Assembly: GCA_020845495.1 (NCBI GenBank)
Contig: JADLFM010000062.1
Location: 1 to 64,000, forward strand
DNA from: Chloroflexota bacterium
GTDB taxonomy: Bacteria > Chloroflexota > UBA6077 > JACCZL01
Length of the DNA stretch: 64,000 bases
Direction of reading: 5' to 3'
The position numbers and the translations under genes were made by a program. Positions 1 to 7,919 of the stretch are shown piece after piece (within the stretch, counting starts at the first letter, position 1; each line of letters begins with the position of its first letter). The notes below the pieces were generated by a model. That model was not told where the DNA came from. It did no database searches and saw nothing but the letters and a program-made list of their open reading frames with translations.

Positions 1-105
1 CTGGTGTGGCTCGCGACGACCCAGGCCCGCAACGCCGCCGCCACCCACGCTCACGCCCGCAGACGGCAGCGTAATCGCCTCGCTCTCGCCCTCAACCCAC
101 CATAA
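1..105 (+). CDS. possible C-terminal end of an unidentified gene
   Basis: The first frame is open from the left edge to a TAA at 103-105 and gives about 34 residues rich in Ala, Arg and Leu, ending in LALALNPP. The composition fits the basic, proline-capped tail of a GC-rich protein, but the stretch is too short to identify. It may be an open frame by chance. Confidence 0.25.
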   Translation: MVWLATTQARNAAATHAHARRRQRNRLALALNPP

Positions 106-435
106 CATATGTCGTTGTAGTACTAGCCATCGTGCTGCTGATCTGGGCGATGGTGAAGACTCGCTTCCTCTTCCGGATCATCCCGCGCTGACTCCCGTCC
201 TGCCACGCGCCACGCGCGCTCCGGGTTCACGACCAGGGATCGCCAGGCAGCGCGAGGCTGGCGTGCTCTGCGGGCAGCCGCCGCCCATCAGGAGTAGCTG
301 GGCGCAAGCCGCCGGCAGATGCCGAGACCGCCAGGCCTGTGCTTGACGCTGGACTGACGGCCGGGTGGAGCCTGACTCCAGCGCGCAGGTCAGGTAGTTC
401 GAGGTCAGATACGCGAAGGTGTGGTACGAGTCTCG

Positions 436-476
436 AAATGTGAAGGACTCTTAAATGATTAATGTCCTTTACATTT
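436..476. promoter_or_regulatory. operator-like inverted repeat over the -35 box
   Basis: AAATGTGAAGGAC (436-448) and GTCCTTTACATTT (464-476) match as an inverted repeat at 12 of 13 positions around a 15-nt AT-rich centre. The right arm contains the -35 hexamer of the promoter at 468-496, so a protein bound here would compete with polymerase or be placed to recruit it. The regulator is unknown. Confidence 0.5.
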
Positions 477-496
477 TCCCGGCGACTCTGTACACT
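468..496 (+). promoter_or_regulatory. sigma70-type promoter for the secreted hydrolase
   Basis: TTTACA (468-473) and TACACT (491-496) are separated by exactly 17 bases, which matches the housekeeping sigma consensus well. Transcription would start near 503, leaving a leader of about 50 nt that ends in an AGGGGG ribosome binding site (545-550) before the ATG at 554. Confidence 0.6.
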
Positions 497-553
497 GCTA
501 CCTAGTCGAGCCGCGGGCCGGCCCGGCCAGAGTTCACACGTGGCAGGGGGCCA

Positions 554-1519
554 ATGCGGCATCGTCTGACACCGCTCGCGCTATCGGTGGTGCTCCTGTT
601 GGCCGCCGTCGCATGGTCGCCTATCCAGCGCGACCGGCAAGCAGAGGCCGCGAACCTGGTCCAGTCTGATGGCGGCGCTGACATCGCCAGCGTGCACGCC
701 GCGCCCGCTGTGCCCAGTTCGAGCACCGCCCGCGACGTGAGCGCGACGCCCCTCCCGGACTACGTCTTCTACCCGCCGGCCAACACCAGTACAGGGCAGC
801 CGATTCAACTCCTGGTCGTCTTACACGGGATGGGCGGTAACGGGAACGACATGGCGGCGCTGTTCCAGAGTGTGGCCCGGCAGAACGGCTGGGCGCTGCT
901 CGCGCCGACGATGCCGTATCACGATTACATGGACCCTGAGCAGGTCCGCCAGGACGGTTCCCTGCTGCCGAGGCTCAAGGCGCTCATCGACGTGCTGCCG
1001 GACCGGACGGGCCTGACATTCGAGCCGCGTGCCCTCTTCTTCGGCTTCTCGCGCGGCAGCCAGGAGTCGATACGCTTCTCGCTCATGTTCCCGGATGCCA
1101 CGCTCGGCGTAGCCGGTCTGTCGGCCGGGTCGTACACCCTGCCGGCCACGACCTACCAAGATGGGCAGTCAGGCGCGCTCCGGGCGCTGCGATACCCGTT
1201 CGGCACCGCCGACGTCGATACGATCTGCGGGCGCGCCTTCAATCCAGCGGCCGTACAACGCGTCGCCTACTGGATCGGAGTCGGGGCCACCGACGCCCGA
1301 GCTGAGGACGTGCCCCGTCAGTGGGACCAGTACGTCGGCACGACGCGACTCGAGCGGGCGAAGCGCTACGTCGACATTCTCCAGAAGTTTGGTGCGCGTG
1401 CCACCCTGACCGTGTTCCCCAACACGGATCACGAGGTCAACGACGCGATACGTGCGGATGCGGTCCGATTCCTTGCGTCGCTCTCGGCCGCCAGCCCCGT
1501 GGCTGCATCTGCCAACTGA
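554..1519 (+). CDS. secreted alpha/beta-hydrolase (esterase/PHB depolymerase-like)
   Basis: The 321-residue protein starts with a hydrophobic signal segment (residues about 8-22) followed by a low-complexity linker to about residue 65. The remainder is an alpha/beta-hydrolase fold. HGMGG at 91-95 fits the oxyanion-hole strand turn. GFSRG at 164-168 is the nucleophile elbow with Ser166. Asp247 and His293 (in NTDHE) are good candidates for the acid and base of the triad. The domain resembles secreted esterase or polyhydroxyalkanoate depolymerase-like hydrolases, but the substrate cannot be read from the sequence. AGGGGG at 545-550 supports this start. The gene stands alone behind a near-consensus promoter with an inverted repeat over its -35 box, so regulated expression is likely. 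Confidence 0.8.
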   Translation: MRHRLTPLALSVVLLLAAVAWSPIQRDRQAEAANLVQSDGGADIASVHAAPAVPSSSTARDVSATPLPDYVFYPPANTSTGQPIQLLVVLHGMGGNGNDMAALFQSVARQNGWALLAPTMPYHDYMDPEQVRQDGSLLPRLKALIDVLPDRTGLTFEPRALFFGFSRGSQESIRFSLMFPDATLGVAGLSAGSYTLPATTYQDGQSGALRALRYPFGTADVDTICGRAFNPAAVQRVAYWIGVGATDARAEDVPRQWDQYVGTTRLERAKRYVDILQKFGARATLTVFPNTDHEVNDAIRADAVRFLASLSAASPVAASAN

Positions 1520-1522
1520 CCG

Positions 1523-1528
1523 TATAAT
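1523..1528 (+). promoter_or_regulatory. candidate -10 box for the GT-C glycosyltransferase
   Basis: A perfect TATAAT lies just after the hydrolase stop codon and about 104 bases before the chosen start of the next gene. The region 17 bases upstream (TGGCTG) is a poor -35, so this is a weak or activator-dependent promoter at best. Confidence 0.35.
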
Positions 1529-1631
1529 CGCGCGCTCGACCAGGAGCCTGCTGGTGCTCGGCGCCCATCACCTGCCGCGAGGTGCGACTCGCCGGCTCCG
1601 ATGCGTGCTCACCGCGTATCCGCTCTGGCCC

Positions 1632-3971
1632 ATGTCGAGCGCGTCGAGGGAGGTCGCGCTGGTGGTCGCCGCGTCGCAACCACTCGAGAGAGCGGTTGCC
1701 CGCCCCCGCGTTCGGTGGATCGTGCGCGAGCACGTGTTCTCGGCACTGCTCGTTCTCACGCTCGCGTGCCTGCTCCGTCTGCCGTTCCCGGATCTGACGC
1801 CGTTCGGGCATGACGAAGCGCTCGAAGCCGAGCGCGCCCGACTGATCTGGTACGGTGCTCGCCCGGTCGACTCCGAGATTACCTCCTGGTGGATTCCTGA
1901 CCCGGCCGGCCTGCTCTACGTGTACTCGCTGGCCGAGGCGTTGCCCCATCCGGCGCGTGCACGCGTCCTGCTGGTCGCGTCGCTGAACGTCGTCAGCGTT
2001 ATGCTCTGCTACGCGCTGGCTCGGCGCTTCTACGGTCCGCGCGTGGGACTGATCGCCGGGTTCCTGTATGCCGTCAACCCCTGGGCAGTGACGTTCGGTC
2101 GACAGCCATGGGTCATTACCCAGCCGCTGCTCACCGTCCTGATGCTCTTCTCGGCGGCAATGGTCGTCGAGCGGCGCGACCGTCGCTGGGTGATCCCCTT
2201 CTTTCTCGCCGGGGCGGCCCAGACCCAGACCCACCTGCTCGCGGTGCTGTACGGTCCGCCGGTCGCGCTGACGTTGCTGCTGTTCATCCGCCGTTGGCTG
2301 GTTCCCCAACTGGCTCTCGGAGTGGTTGGCGCGGTGACGCTCGTCGCACCGTTCGCGCACCATATCTGGACGATCTGGCCGAGCATCGCCGATGCTCTGG
2401 AACGCGGCAATCGTGGGCTGACCGTCGCGCCGGACAGCAGTGCCGTGACGCTCACGGCCTGGCTGCTCTCGGGCCAGAATCTAGAAGCGAAGCTCGGCTT
2501 CCCGGACCCGGCGATGGCGATGCTGCGTGGCCCGCTGGCCCTCGTCACCGTGGTGACGGTCGGTCTGCTGCTCATCGGCATGGTGGTTGCGGCACGCGCC
2601 TGCTGGCGTCGAACGTCCGGCTGGGAAGCCGACGCGCTGCTGCTCATCTGGCTGGGAGCGCCGCTCGCGTTGATGACCTGGCAAAGCTCGGCCGTGTACA
2701 TCCACTACGTCCTCTGCCTGGTGCCAGTCCCCTTCCTTATGATCGCGCGTGGGGCCGGGGCACTGTGGCAGGCGCTGGAAGCGCCCGCGATGCGCGACCG
2801 TACCACCCAGAGCCTCCGCCGTCTCTGGGGCGACCCAGACCCACCGCAGCGCACGTCGACCGAACGCGCGCCAACTGCCCACCAGGACGGTCGACCGCTG
2901 CCTACCTGCTGGCCGGCCGGCCGTCCAGTCGTCCCGTTCGTCACACCGGCCGTCCTGATGGTGGTCGTGCTCGTCCAGGTAGCCGCCGTTGGGGCATTCT
3001 ACGCGGCACTCGACCGGAGCCTCGCGCTACCGCCGTCCGAACGCTCGCCCACTGACGTGCAGCAGGCCCTGAACGCCGAAGACTTGAAGGCACGCCAGAT
3101 GGGGATCGGCGAGATTCACGGCCTGCCGTTGCAGTACTGGCAATCCGTGGCGGACCAGACCCGTCTGGCAGCACGAAACGCCGGCGCCCGTAACGTAGTC
3201 GTCGTCACGGGCATTCAGGATGCCGCGAACCGCCAGCTCGACAAGCGGCGCAAAGCGCTCGCCTACCTGCTCGGACCGGACCTGGAGCCGCGCTTCCCTC
3301 TCCAGGGGTTGACCGTCCTGCCGACGCGAAACGACGCCCTCGCACTGACGATCCCAGAACAGAATCTCCCGCGCACCATTCCACTCGGACCGGCCCGCCT
3401 GCTGGACGTGCCCCTACCCGGCACGAACGGGTCGACGCGCGGCTGGCTGATTCGTGCACGACCCGCCCACGAGCTTGTTTCGCCACGCTGGCGCACGGAT
3501 GCGGCGTTCGTCAATGGCGCCCGGCTGCTGGGCCTCGATGGGCCAACCGACGCTCAACCGGGTCAGAGCATTCCCCTCGAAGCGTACTGGGTCGTCGAGC
3601 ACACACCCGCTCCAGGCGACGACGACGAGCCGTACGTCGCGCTCGTCGACACCACCGGGAGGACCGTGGCGGTTGTCAGCCGAGGGGGGCTTCCGAGTGG
3701 GGAGTGGCGCAGCGGCGATCTCCTAGCCCAGCGGATGACGCTGACGGTGCCGGTGAGCGTACCCGATGGGACGTATCACCTTCAGGCCGGGCTGCGCTCG
3801 GCCTCCAGCGGCCAGACGGTGGCGTTGGAGAACGGGGATCGAACGCCGGATACGATCGCGGCAGGCGGACTTGTCGGCGTGCTGGCCGGGTCGATCTACG
3901 TCCGGGCTGGTGCAGCCGAGGAGGCGCCCTCCGAGCCGTCACGGCCTGTACGCGGGCGGCGCCGACAGTGA
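1632..3971 (+). CDS. GT-C family membrane glycosyltransferase (GT39/ArnT-like)
   Basis: This integral membrane protein of 779 residues belongs by architecture to the GT-C glycosyltransferases, which move a sugar from a polyprenyl-phosphate donor on the outer face of the membrane. After the first membrane segment comes FGHDEAL, the acidic Asp-Glu pair typical of the first periplasmic loop in GT39/ArnT/PMT-like enzymes. Eight or more hydrophobic helices follow up to about residue 520. The last 250 residues form a soluble, probably beta-rich extracellular domain. The frame stays open upstream to 1452, but that overlaps the hydrolase and gives an unlikely Arg-rich N-terminus, so the ATG at 1632 is preferred. 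The acceptor (protein, lipid or polysaccharide) is unknown. Two further GT-C genes lie at 57.7-61.1 kb. Confidence 0.7.
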   Translation: MSSASREVALVVAASQPLERAVARPRVRWIVREHVFSALLVLTLACLLRLPFPDLTPFGHDEALEAERARLIWYGARPVDSEITSWWIPDPAGLLYVYSLAEALPHPARARVLLVASLNVVSVMLCYALARRFYGPRVGLIAGFLYAVNPWAVTFGRQPWVITQPLLTVLMLFSAAMVVERRDRRWVIPFFLAGAAQTQTHLLAVLYGPPVALTLLLFIRRWLVPQLALGVVGAVTLVAPFAHHIWTIWPSIADALERGNRGLTVAPDSSAVTLTAWLLSGQNLEAKLGFPDPAMAMLRGPLALVTVVTVGLLLIGMVVAARACWRRTSGWEADALLLIWLGAPLALMTWQSSAVYIHYVLCLVPVPFLMIARGAGALWQALEAPAMRDRTTQSLRRLWGDPDPPQRTSTERAPTAHQDGRPLPTCWPAGRPVVPFVTPAVLMVVVLVQVAAVGAFYAALDRSLALPPSERSPTDVQQALNAEDLKARQMGIGEIHGLPLQYWQSVADQTRLAARNAGARNVVVVTGIQDAANRQLDKRRKALAYLLGPDLEPRFPLQGLTVLPTRNDALALTIPEQNLPRTIPLGPARLLDVPLPGTNGSTRGWLIRARPAHELVSPRWRTDAAFVNGARLLGLDGPTDAQPGQSIPLEAYWVVEHTPAPGDDDEPYVALVDTTGRTVAVVSRGGLPSGEWRSGDLLAQRMTLTVPVSVPDGTYHLQAGLRSASSGQTVALENGDRTPDTIAAGGLVGVLAGSIYVRAGAAEEAPSEPSRPVRGRRRQ

Positions 3972-4106
3972 GTGGCAGCATATGACGAAGACGACTCGCC
4001 GGTGTCAGCGTCCTGGTGGGGTATCCTGTCGGGTCGGCGCACCGAGCACCGCGAACAGCCCGCTACAGTTGCCTGGCAGCGGCATGGCGACAGGGGAGAG
4101 GCGACG

Positions 4107-5051
4107 ATGAAGATCGGGGTCCACCTGGCAAACGGCGGCGTCTGGGCCACGCCCGAGACAATCGTCGGCCTTGCCGAGCGGGCGGAAGCACTCGGCCTCG
4201 ACTCAGTCTGGGTGTCGGATCACGTCGTCGTTCCATCCGCTATCGAATCACCCTACCCGTATGGACCGCCCGCAACGTTCTCGCCCGAGGCGTCACAGAA
4301 CTACTTCGAGCCGTTCGGCGTGCTCGCCTACGTGGCCGGACGGACCCGCCGCATCGAGCTCGGCACCACAGTGCTCGTCCTGCCGCAACGTCAGCCGCTG
4401 CTCGTCGCGAAGCAGTGGGCGACCCTCGACGCGCTGTCCGGTGGCCGCACGATCCTCGGGATCGGGGCCGGCTGGATGCGCGAGGAGTTCATCGCGCTCG
4501 GCGCCGACACGTTCGACCGACGCGGACCGGCCACCGACGAGGCACTCGCGATCCTGCGCGCTGCCTGGAGCGAGGCGCCCGAGATCGCGTTCGCTGGCAC
4601 GGTCTACCAATTCGAGCCGATCCGCGCGCTGCCAAAGCCGGCCCGGCCGGGCGGCCCACCAATCTGGATCGGCGGGCACGGCAGACGCTCGATCCGGCGC
4701 GCCGCCGAGCTTGGCGACGGCTGGCACCCTATCCGCATACCGTTAGACGAGCTTCGGACCGCTACCGCGACGCTGTACGAGTTGCTTCCCCAATACGGGC
4801 GGCGTCCTGAAGATGTGACGCTGTCGACGGTCGTCACGGCCTGGGCGCCCGGCACACACCCAGACGGGCCGGATCGAGACTGGGCGCTGGCCGGCGATCC
4901 GGATGCCTGCGCCGAAAAACTGCACCGCTACCAGGATGCCGGTATCCAGCACGTCGTCGTCAACGCCTTCCCCCGCGACAGACCTTCCGCGATGCTCGAG
5001 ACGCTCGACTTCCTGGCGAGCGAGGTCCGCCCGAGGCTGGATGCCCTATGA
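4107..5051 (+). CDS. luciferase-like (LLM class) flavin/F420-dependent oxidoreductase
   Basis: The 314-residue protein is a bacterial-luciferase-like TIM barrel. It opens MKIGVHL, has the GLDSVWVSDHV strand-helix near the N-terminus, then VLAYVAGRTRRIELGTTV, RTILGIGAGWMREEF and GGPPIWIGGHGRRS. All are hallmarks of the family that reduces or monooxygenates substrates with FMNH2 or coenzyme F420. The cofactor cannot be assigned from motifs alone; F420 is plausible for this lineage. A strong GGGGAGAGG (4093-4101) fixes the ATG at 4107, although the frame is open back to a GTG at 3972. The gene follows the GT-C gene in the same direction and is followed by a terminator-like hairpin. Confidence 0.82.
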   Translation: MKIGVHLANGGVWATPETIVGLAERAEALGLDSVWVSDHVVVPSAIESPYPYGPPATFSPEASQNYFEPFGVLAYVAGRTRRIELGTTVLVLPQRQPLLVAKQWATLDALSGGRTILGIGAGWMREEFIALGADTFDRRGPATDEALAILRAAWSEAPEIAFAGTVYQFEPIRALPKPARPGGPPIWIGGHGRRSIRRAAELGDGWHPIRIPLDELRTATATLYELLPQYGRRPEDVTLSTVVTAWAPGTHPDGPDRDWALAGDPDACAEKLHRYQDAGIQHVVVNAFPRDRPSAMLETLDFLASEVRPRLDAL

Positions 5052-5052
5052 A

Positions 5053-5085
5053 ACGCCCGTGTAGCCAGATGCATTCCACGGGCGT
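5053..5085 (+). terminator. terminator-like hairpin after the LLM oxidoreductase
   Basis: ACGCCCGTG (5053-5061) and CACGGGCGT (5077-5085) form a perfect 9-bp stem with a 15-nt loop, starting two bases after the stop codon. No U-tract follows, so it may stabilise the 3' end rather than act as an intrinsic terminator. Confidence 0.45.
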
Positions 5086-5185
5086 GAGCACCGAGCGTAG
5101 CCGATACCGTCGCTCGCTCGGCGCGTTACGGCGCCCGCGATGCGCGCGCTCTCGGGCTGCCGCCTGCTGGCCGGGGGGCTAAGGC

Positions 5186-5815
5186 GTGCGTGTCATCGCC
5201 GGCACAGCGCGGGGCCGGCCGCTCCGCGCGCCCACCAACGCCACAACCCGTCCGACGGCCGACAAGATCAAGGGCACCATGTTTTCGATGCTCGAGGCCG
5301 AAGCGTTCAGGCGCGGCTTCGCTTCTGAGCCCGGCGACGAGGAGCGCGACGGGCGCTTTGCGGCGGCGGTCGCGTGGCCCCGCGTGCTCGAACTGTTCGC
5401 TGGAAGCGGCGCCCTGGCAATCGAGGCGCTGAGCCGTGGAGCACTGCACGCCGACCTCGTCGAGCCCAACGCAAGCGCTCGCCGCGCCATCACTGCCAAT
5501 CTGGAGAAGACCGGGCTGTCAGAGCGGGCTACCACGCATGCCCTCTCGAGCGGGAGCGCGGTGTCGACATTCGCTGGCCCCTATGATTTAATCCTGCTCG
5601 ATCCCCCGTACGACGCCGAGGGCATTCCGCAACTCCTGGAGCAGATCGCCAACGGTACGCTGCTCGATCGCTCGGGCGTGGTCGTCTGGGAGCACCCGCG
5701 CACGCAGGCCGCACCCGACTGGATTGGGCAGGGCGAGTCTGGACTACAGCGCCTGAAAACAAATGCACATGGCGGAGCGGCAGTCAGTCTGTACGGCGCG
5801 GCCGCCGCCGAATGA
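5186..5815 (+). CDS. rsmD: 16S rRNA (guanine(966)-N2)-methyltransferase RsmD
   Basis: RsmD methylates G966 of 16S rRNA in the 30S subunit using S-adenosylmethionine. The 209-residue protein starts MRVIAGTARGRPL, contains the family signature RPTADKIKGTMFSML, the SAM-binding LELFAGSGALAIEALSRGA, and the catalytic N6/N2-methyltransferase motif LLDPPYD near residue 139. The GTG start at 5186 is chosen because the family N-terminus begins exactly there; GGGGGG and AAGG lie just upstream. An insert of about 15 residues after FSMLEAEAF is unusual but harmless-looking. Its stop overlaps the start of coaD by 4 nt, the usual rsmD-coaD arrangement. Confidence 0.95.
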   Translation: MRVIAGTARGRPLRAPTNATTRPTADKIKGTMFSMLEAEAFRRGFASEPGDEERDGRFAAAVAWPRVLELFAGSGALAIEALSRGALHADLVEPNASARRAITANLEKTGLSERATTHALSSGSAVSTFAGPYDLILLDPPYDAEGIPQLLEQIANGTLLDRSGVVVWEHPRTQAAPDWIGQGESGLQRLKTNAHGGAAVSLYGAAAAE

Positions 5816-6363
5816 GCGCGATGGAGGACGACCTGAGCCCGCACACAAGGAGCCTGGCTGAAGGCCCGGTACGGCGGATCGCCATCTATCCAGGGACGTT
5901 CGATCCGATGCATTGCGGCCACGTCGATATCGCGCGGCGCGCTGCCCGGATCTTCGACGAGGTCATTGTCGCCGTGTTCGACCGGCCTGCCAAGAAGCTA
6001 TTGTTTTCGCCAGAGGAACGCATCGAACTGGCCCGGCGCAGCCTGGCCGATGCGGACGATGGCTGCATCGTCGTGGAGGGCTACTCCGGACTGACGGTCC
6101 AGTACGCCCGGGCGCGCGGCGCCTGTGCGATCGTGCGCGGCCTGCGCGCGGTGACCGACTTCGAGTACGAATACCAGATGACGACCATGAATCGGCACCT
6201 GGAGCCGGCGGTGGAGACCGTCTTCCTGATGACGTCGCTCCAACACGCCTACCTCAGCTCGACGATCGTCAAAGAGGTCGCCAACGGCGGCGCCGCCATC
6301 GACGCCCTGGTGCCGCCACCGGTCGCTGAGGCGCTGCGCCGTGCCAGCCGTACGCGGCCCTGA
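5812..6363 (+). CDS. coaD: phosphopantetheine adenylyltransferase CoaD
   Basis: CoaD catalyses the penultimate step of coenzyme A synthesis, 4'-phosphopantetheine plus ATP to dephospho-CoA. The nucleotidyltransferase motif is clear as YPGTFDPMHCGHVDIARRA with the GH pair, and the C-terminal YLSSTIVKEVA matches the second nucleotide-binding motif. The protein has 183 residues, about 20 more than usual at the N-terminus (the core starts at RRIAIYPGTF). ATG at 5821 (Met4) is an alternative, but either start keeps an extension. The 4-nt overlap with rsmD indicates translational coupling. Confidence 0.95.
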   Translation: MSAMEDDLSPHTRSLAEGPVRRIAIYPGTFDPMHCGHVDIARRAARIFDEVIVAVFDRPAKKLLFSPEERIELARRSLADADDGCIVVEGYSGLTVQYARARGACAIVRGLRAVTDFEYEYQMTTMNRHLEPAVETVFLMTSLQHAYLSSTIVKEVANGGAAIDALVPPPVAEALRRASRTRP

Positions 6364-6400
6364 CAGCCGGGCGTGAGGGAGCGGCCATGAGGACGCGGCC

Positions 6401-6904
6401 ATGAGAGAGCGGAGCTCGCCCGACTCGTCGACTGACTCGGCGGCCGTCGACTTCATCTACCTGCTCGACCGTCTCGAAGAGGCGCTCGTGACCGGCTCGC
6501 GGGTGCCGCTGACCGCCAGGACGCTCGTCGACGAGCAGGAGTGCCTCGAAATCCTCGACCAACTGCGCGTCGCAATGCCGAACGAGATCAAGGAAGCGCG
6601 GCGAACCATCGCCGAGCGCGAGCACCTGCTGGCCCAGGCCCGCGAGGAAACCGAGCGGATCCTTCACAGTGCCGAGGTCCGCGCCAATCGCCTCGTCGAG
6701 GAGCACGCCCTGGTTCGCTCGGCCCAGCAGCGTGCGCTCTCCATCGAGGAACAGGCCGAGCAGGACGCGATGACCATCCGAGCCGAGGCCGAGAAGTATG
6801 CTCGGGCGATCCTGGTGCGGGTGCAGGATCGGCTCGATCAGGCGCTCGGAAGCGTACGGGCGGGTGTGCGAGAGCTCGAATCCGGGGATATCGGGCGGAC
6901 CTGA
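6401..6904 (+). CDS. DivIVA/AtpF-like coiled-coil protein
   Basis: The 167-residue protein is hydrophilic and almost entirely helical. Residues about 60-150 form a long Ala/Glu/Arg coiled coil with repeated AEREHLLAQAREETERI-like heptads, similar to the stalk of ATP synthase subunit b or the tail of DivIVA proteins. The N-terminal 55 residues (DFIYLLDRLEEAL, VDEQECLEILDQLRVAMP) are conserved in proteins placed after coaD in Chloroflexota and Actinobacteria, to my knowledge with no settled function. There is no membrane segment. A second in-frame start lies at 6387. It is probably cotranscribed with rsmD-coaD, 37 bases downstream. A cell-division or scaffold role is inference only. Confidence 0.65.
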   Translation: MRERSSPDSSTDSAAVDFIYLLDRLEEALVTGSRVPLTARTLVDEQECLEILDQLRVAMPNEIKEARRTIAEREHLLAQAREETERILHSAEVRANRLVEEHALVRSAQQRALSIEEQAEQDAMTIRAEAEKYARAILVRVQDRLDQALGSVRAGVRELESGDIGRT

Positions 6905-7146
6905 CCTTTCGTCCAGGTCTCCGGAATCCTCATGCCAACCGGTCCGATGGACGGCCGAAGGGCATGTGCTTACCCGCTGCCTGACACCAGACGCTGGCCA
7001 GCCGGGCGTGTGCCCCGAGCATGGAACCGGACGCATACCCTGGGCGGGCCCTGGTACGAGGATTCGGCGGCCTCGCCACCGTATACTTTAGGTGAGTCGA
7101 GCCCGAGCGTGCGTGATCCACGATACCCGTTGGTGACGCCCCGCTC

Positions 7147-7171
7147 GCCGGTGTGGGAGACTCACACCGGC
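7147..7171 (+). terminator. hairpin upstream of the NERD-like gene
   Basis: GCCGGTGTG (7147-7155) and CACACCGGC (7163-7171) form a perfect 9-bp stem with a 7-nt loop, 29 bases before the next start codon. It could end the rsmD-coaD transcript or attenuate readthrough into the next gene. The rest of 6905-7199 shows no gene. Confidence 0.4.
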
Positions 7172-7199
7172 TCGTATGTAGCTCCTGGGTAGGCCGATC

Positions 7200-7919
7200 G
7201 TGCACGTCGTGATCAATGAGAAGCTCATCAAGACCAGGGTCCGGCTCGCCAGTGCCGCGCACGTCGCCGCGCTGGTCGTCTTCGCCGTCGGCCTGTTCAT
7301 CTCCTGGAACAATCCGATCCCGTCATTCGAGGAGATGGCAGGAGCGTACGGCGCGATCATCGCCGGCCTCCTACTCTACAACCTTGGCCAGATCTTCTTA
7401 CGCCGGTTTGGGCCGCGCTTCCGTCAGGACTCGGTGCTGACGAAGGCGCTCAAGAGCCTCGATCGCCGCTACACCCTGCTGGCGTTCCCGTCGACCAGGC
7501 TGCCAGACTACCTCTTGATCGGACCGAGCGGGATTCAGGTGATCGTGACACGCGGGCAAGGCGGAGCTGTCGCCTGCCGGGCCAATCGCTGGTCCCGCGA
7601 GACCAGCAGCGGCCTCAAGCGCGTCTTCAGCCTGTTCGGCGGAGCCGCCTTTGGCGACCCGGGCCGCGACGCCACACGGGGTGTCGAACAGGTGCGGGGC
7701 TGGCTCGAGCAGCGCGGGATCGCCGCCAGCGACCAGCCGCCTGTCGAAGGGGTCATCGTGTTCACCCACCCGAGCGCGAAGCTGCGGATCGACGGCTGCT
7801 ACTACCCGGTCACGACCCTCAAGGGGTTCCGGAGCACCATTCGTGGCGGCAAGGCACAGCGCGACCGGGCGCTTAGCGATGCGGGGGCGGCCCGCGTGGT
7901 GCAGGCTCTGACCGGATGA
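7200..7919 (+). CDS. two-helix membrane protein with NERD-like nuclease-related domain
   Basis: The 239-residue protein has two hydrophobic segments (about residues 16-36 and 48-66, the second containing AIIAGLLLYNLGQIFL) followed by a cytoplasmic domain. LDRRYTLLAFPSTRLPDYLLIGPSGIQVIVTR... resembles the N-terminal strand pattern of NERD (nuclease-related) domains, where a buried hydrophobic strand precedes an acidic/Gln active site. The catalytic residues cannot be assigned with confidence. The start is GTG with a weak ribosome binding site. Its stop overlaps the next start by 4 nt, so it is translationally coupled to the secreted subtilase, suggesting a shared role at the cell surface. Confidence 0.6.
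   Translation: MHVVINEKLIKTRVRLASAAHVAALVVFAVGLFISWNNPIPSFEEMAGAYGAIIAGLLLYNLGQIFLRRFGPRFRQDSVLTKALKSLDRRYTLLAFPSTRLPDYLLIGPSGIQVIVTRGQGGAVACRANRWSRETSSGLKRVFSLFGGAAFGDPGRDATRGVEQVRGWLEQRGIAASDQPPVEGVIVFTHPSAKLRIDGCYYPVTTLKGFRSTIRGGKAQRDRALSDAGAARVVQALTG

Larger units (their letters stand above)
106..553. other. intergenic region with promoter and operator-like repeat
   Basis: No convincing gene is present. The stretch near 111-191 could encode a hydrophobic peptide followed by basic residues, but its only in-frame starts are GTG at 132 and ATG at 144, with no ribosome binding site. The useful content is the AT-rich island around 436-500 before the hydrolase gene, annotated separately. Confidence 0.5.

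Noticed and set aside
111..191. Short hydrophobic peptide at the left edge
   Set aside because: Only internal GTG/ATG starts exist, with no ribosome binding site and no known match.
1437..2363. Minus-strand open frame of about 308 codons
   Set aside because: It is antisense to the GT-C gene, is extremely Arg/Gln/His rich and has no recognisable fold.
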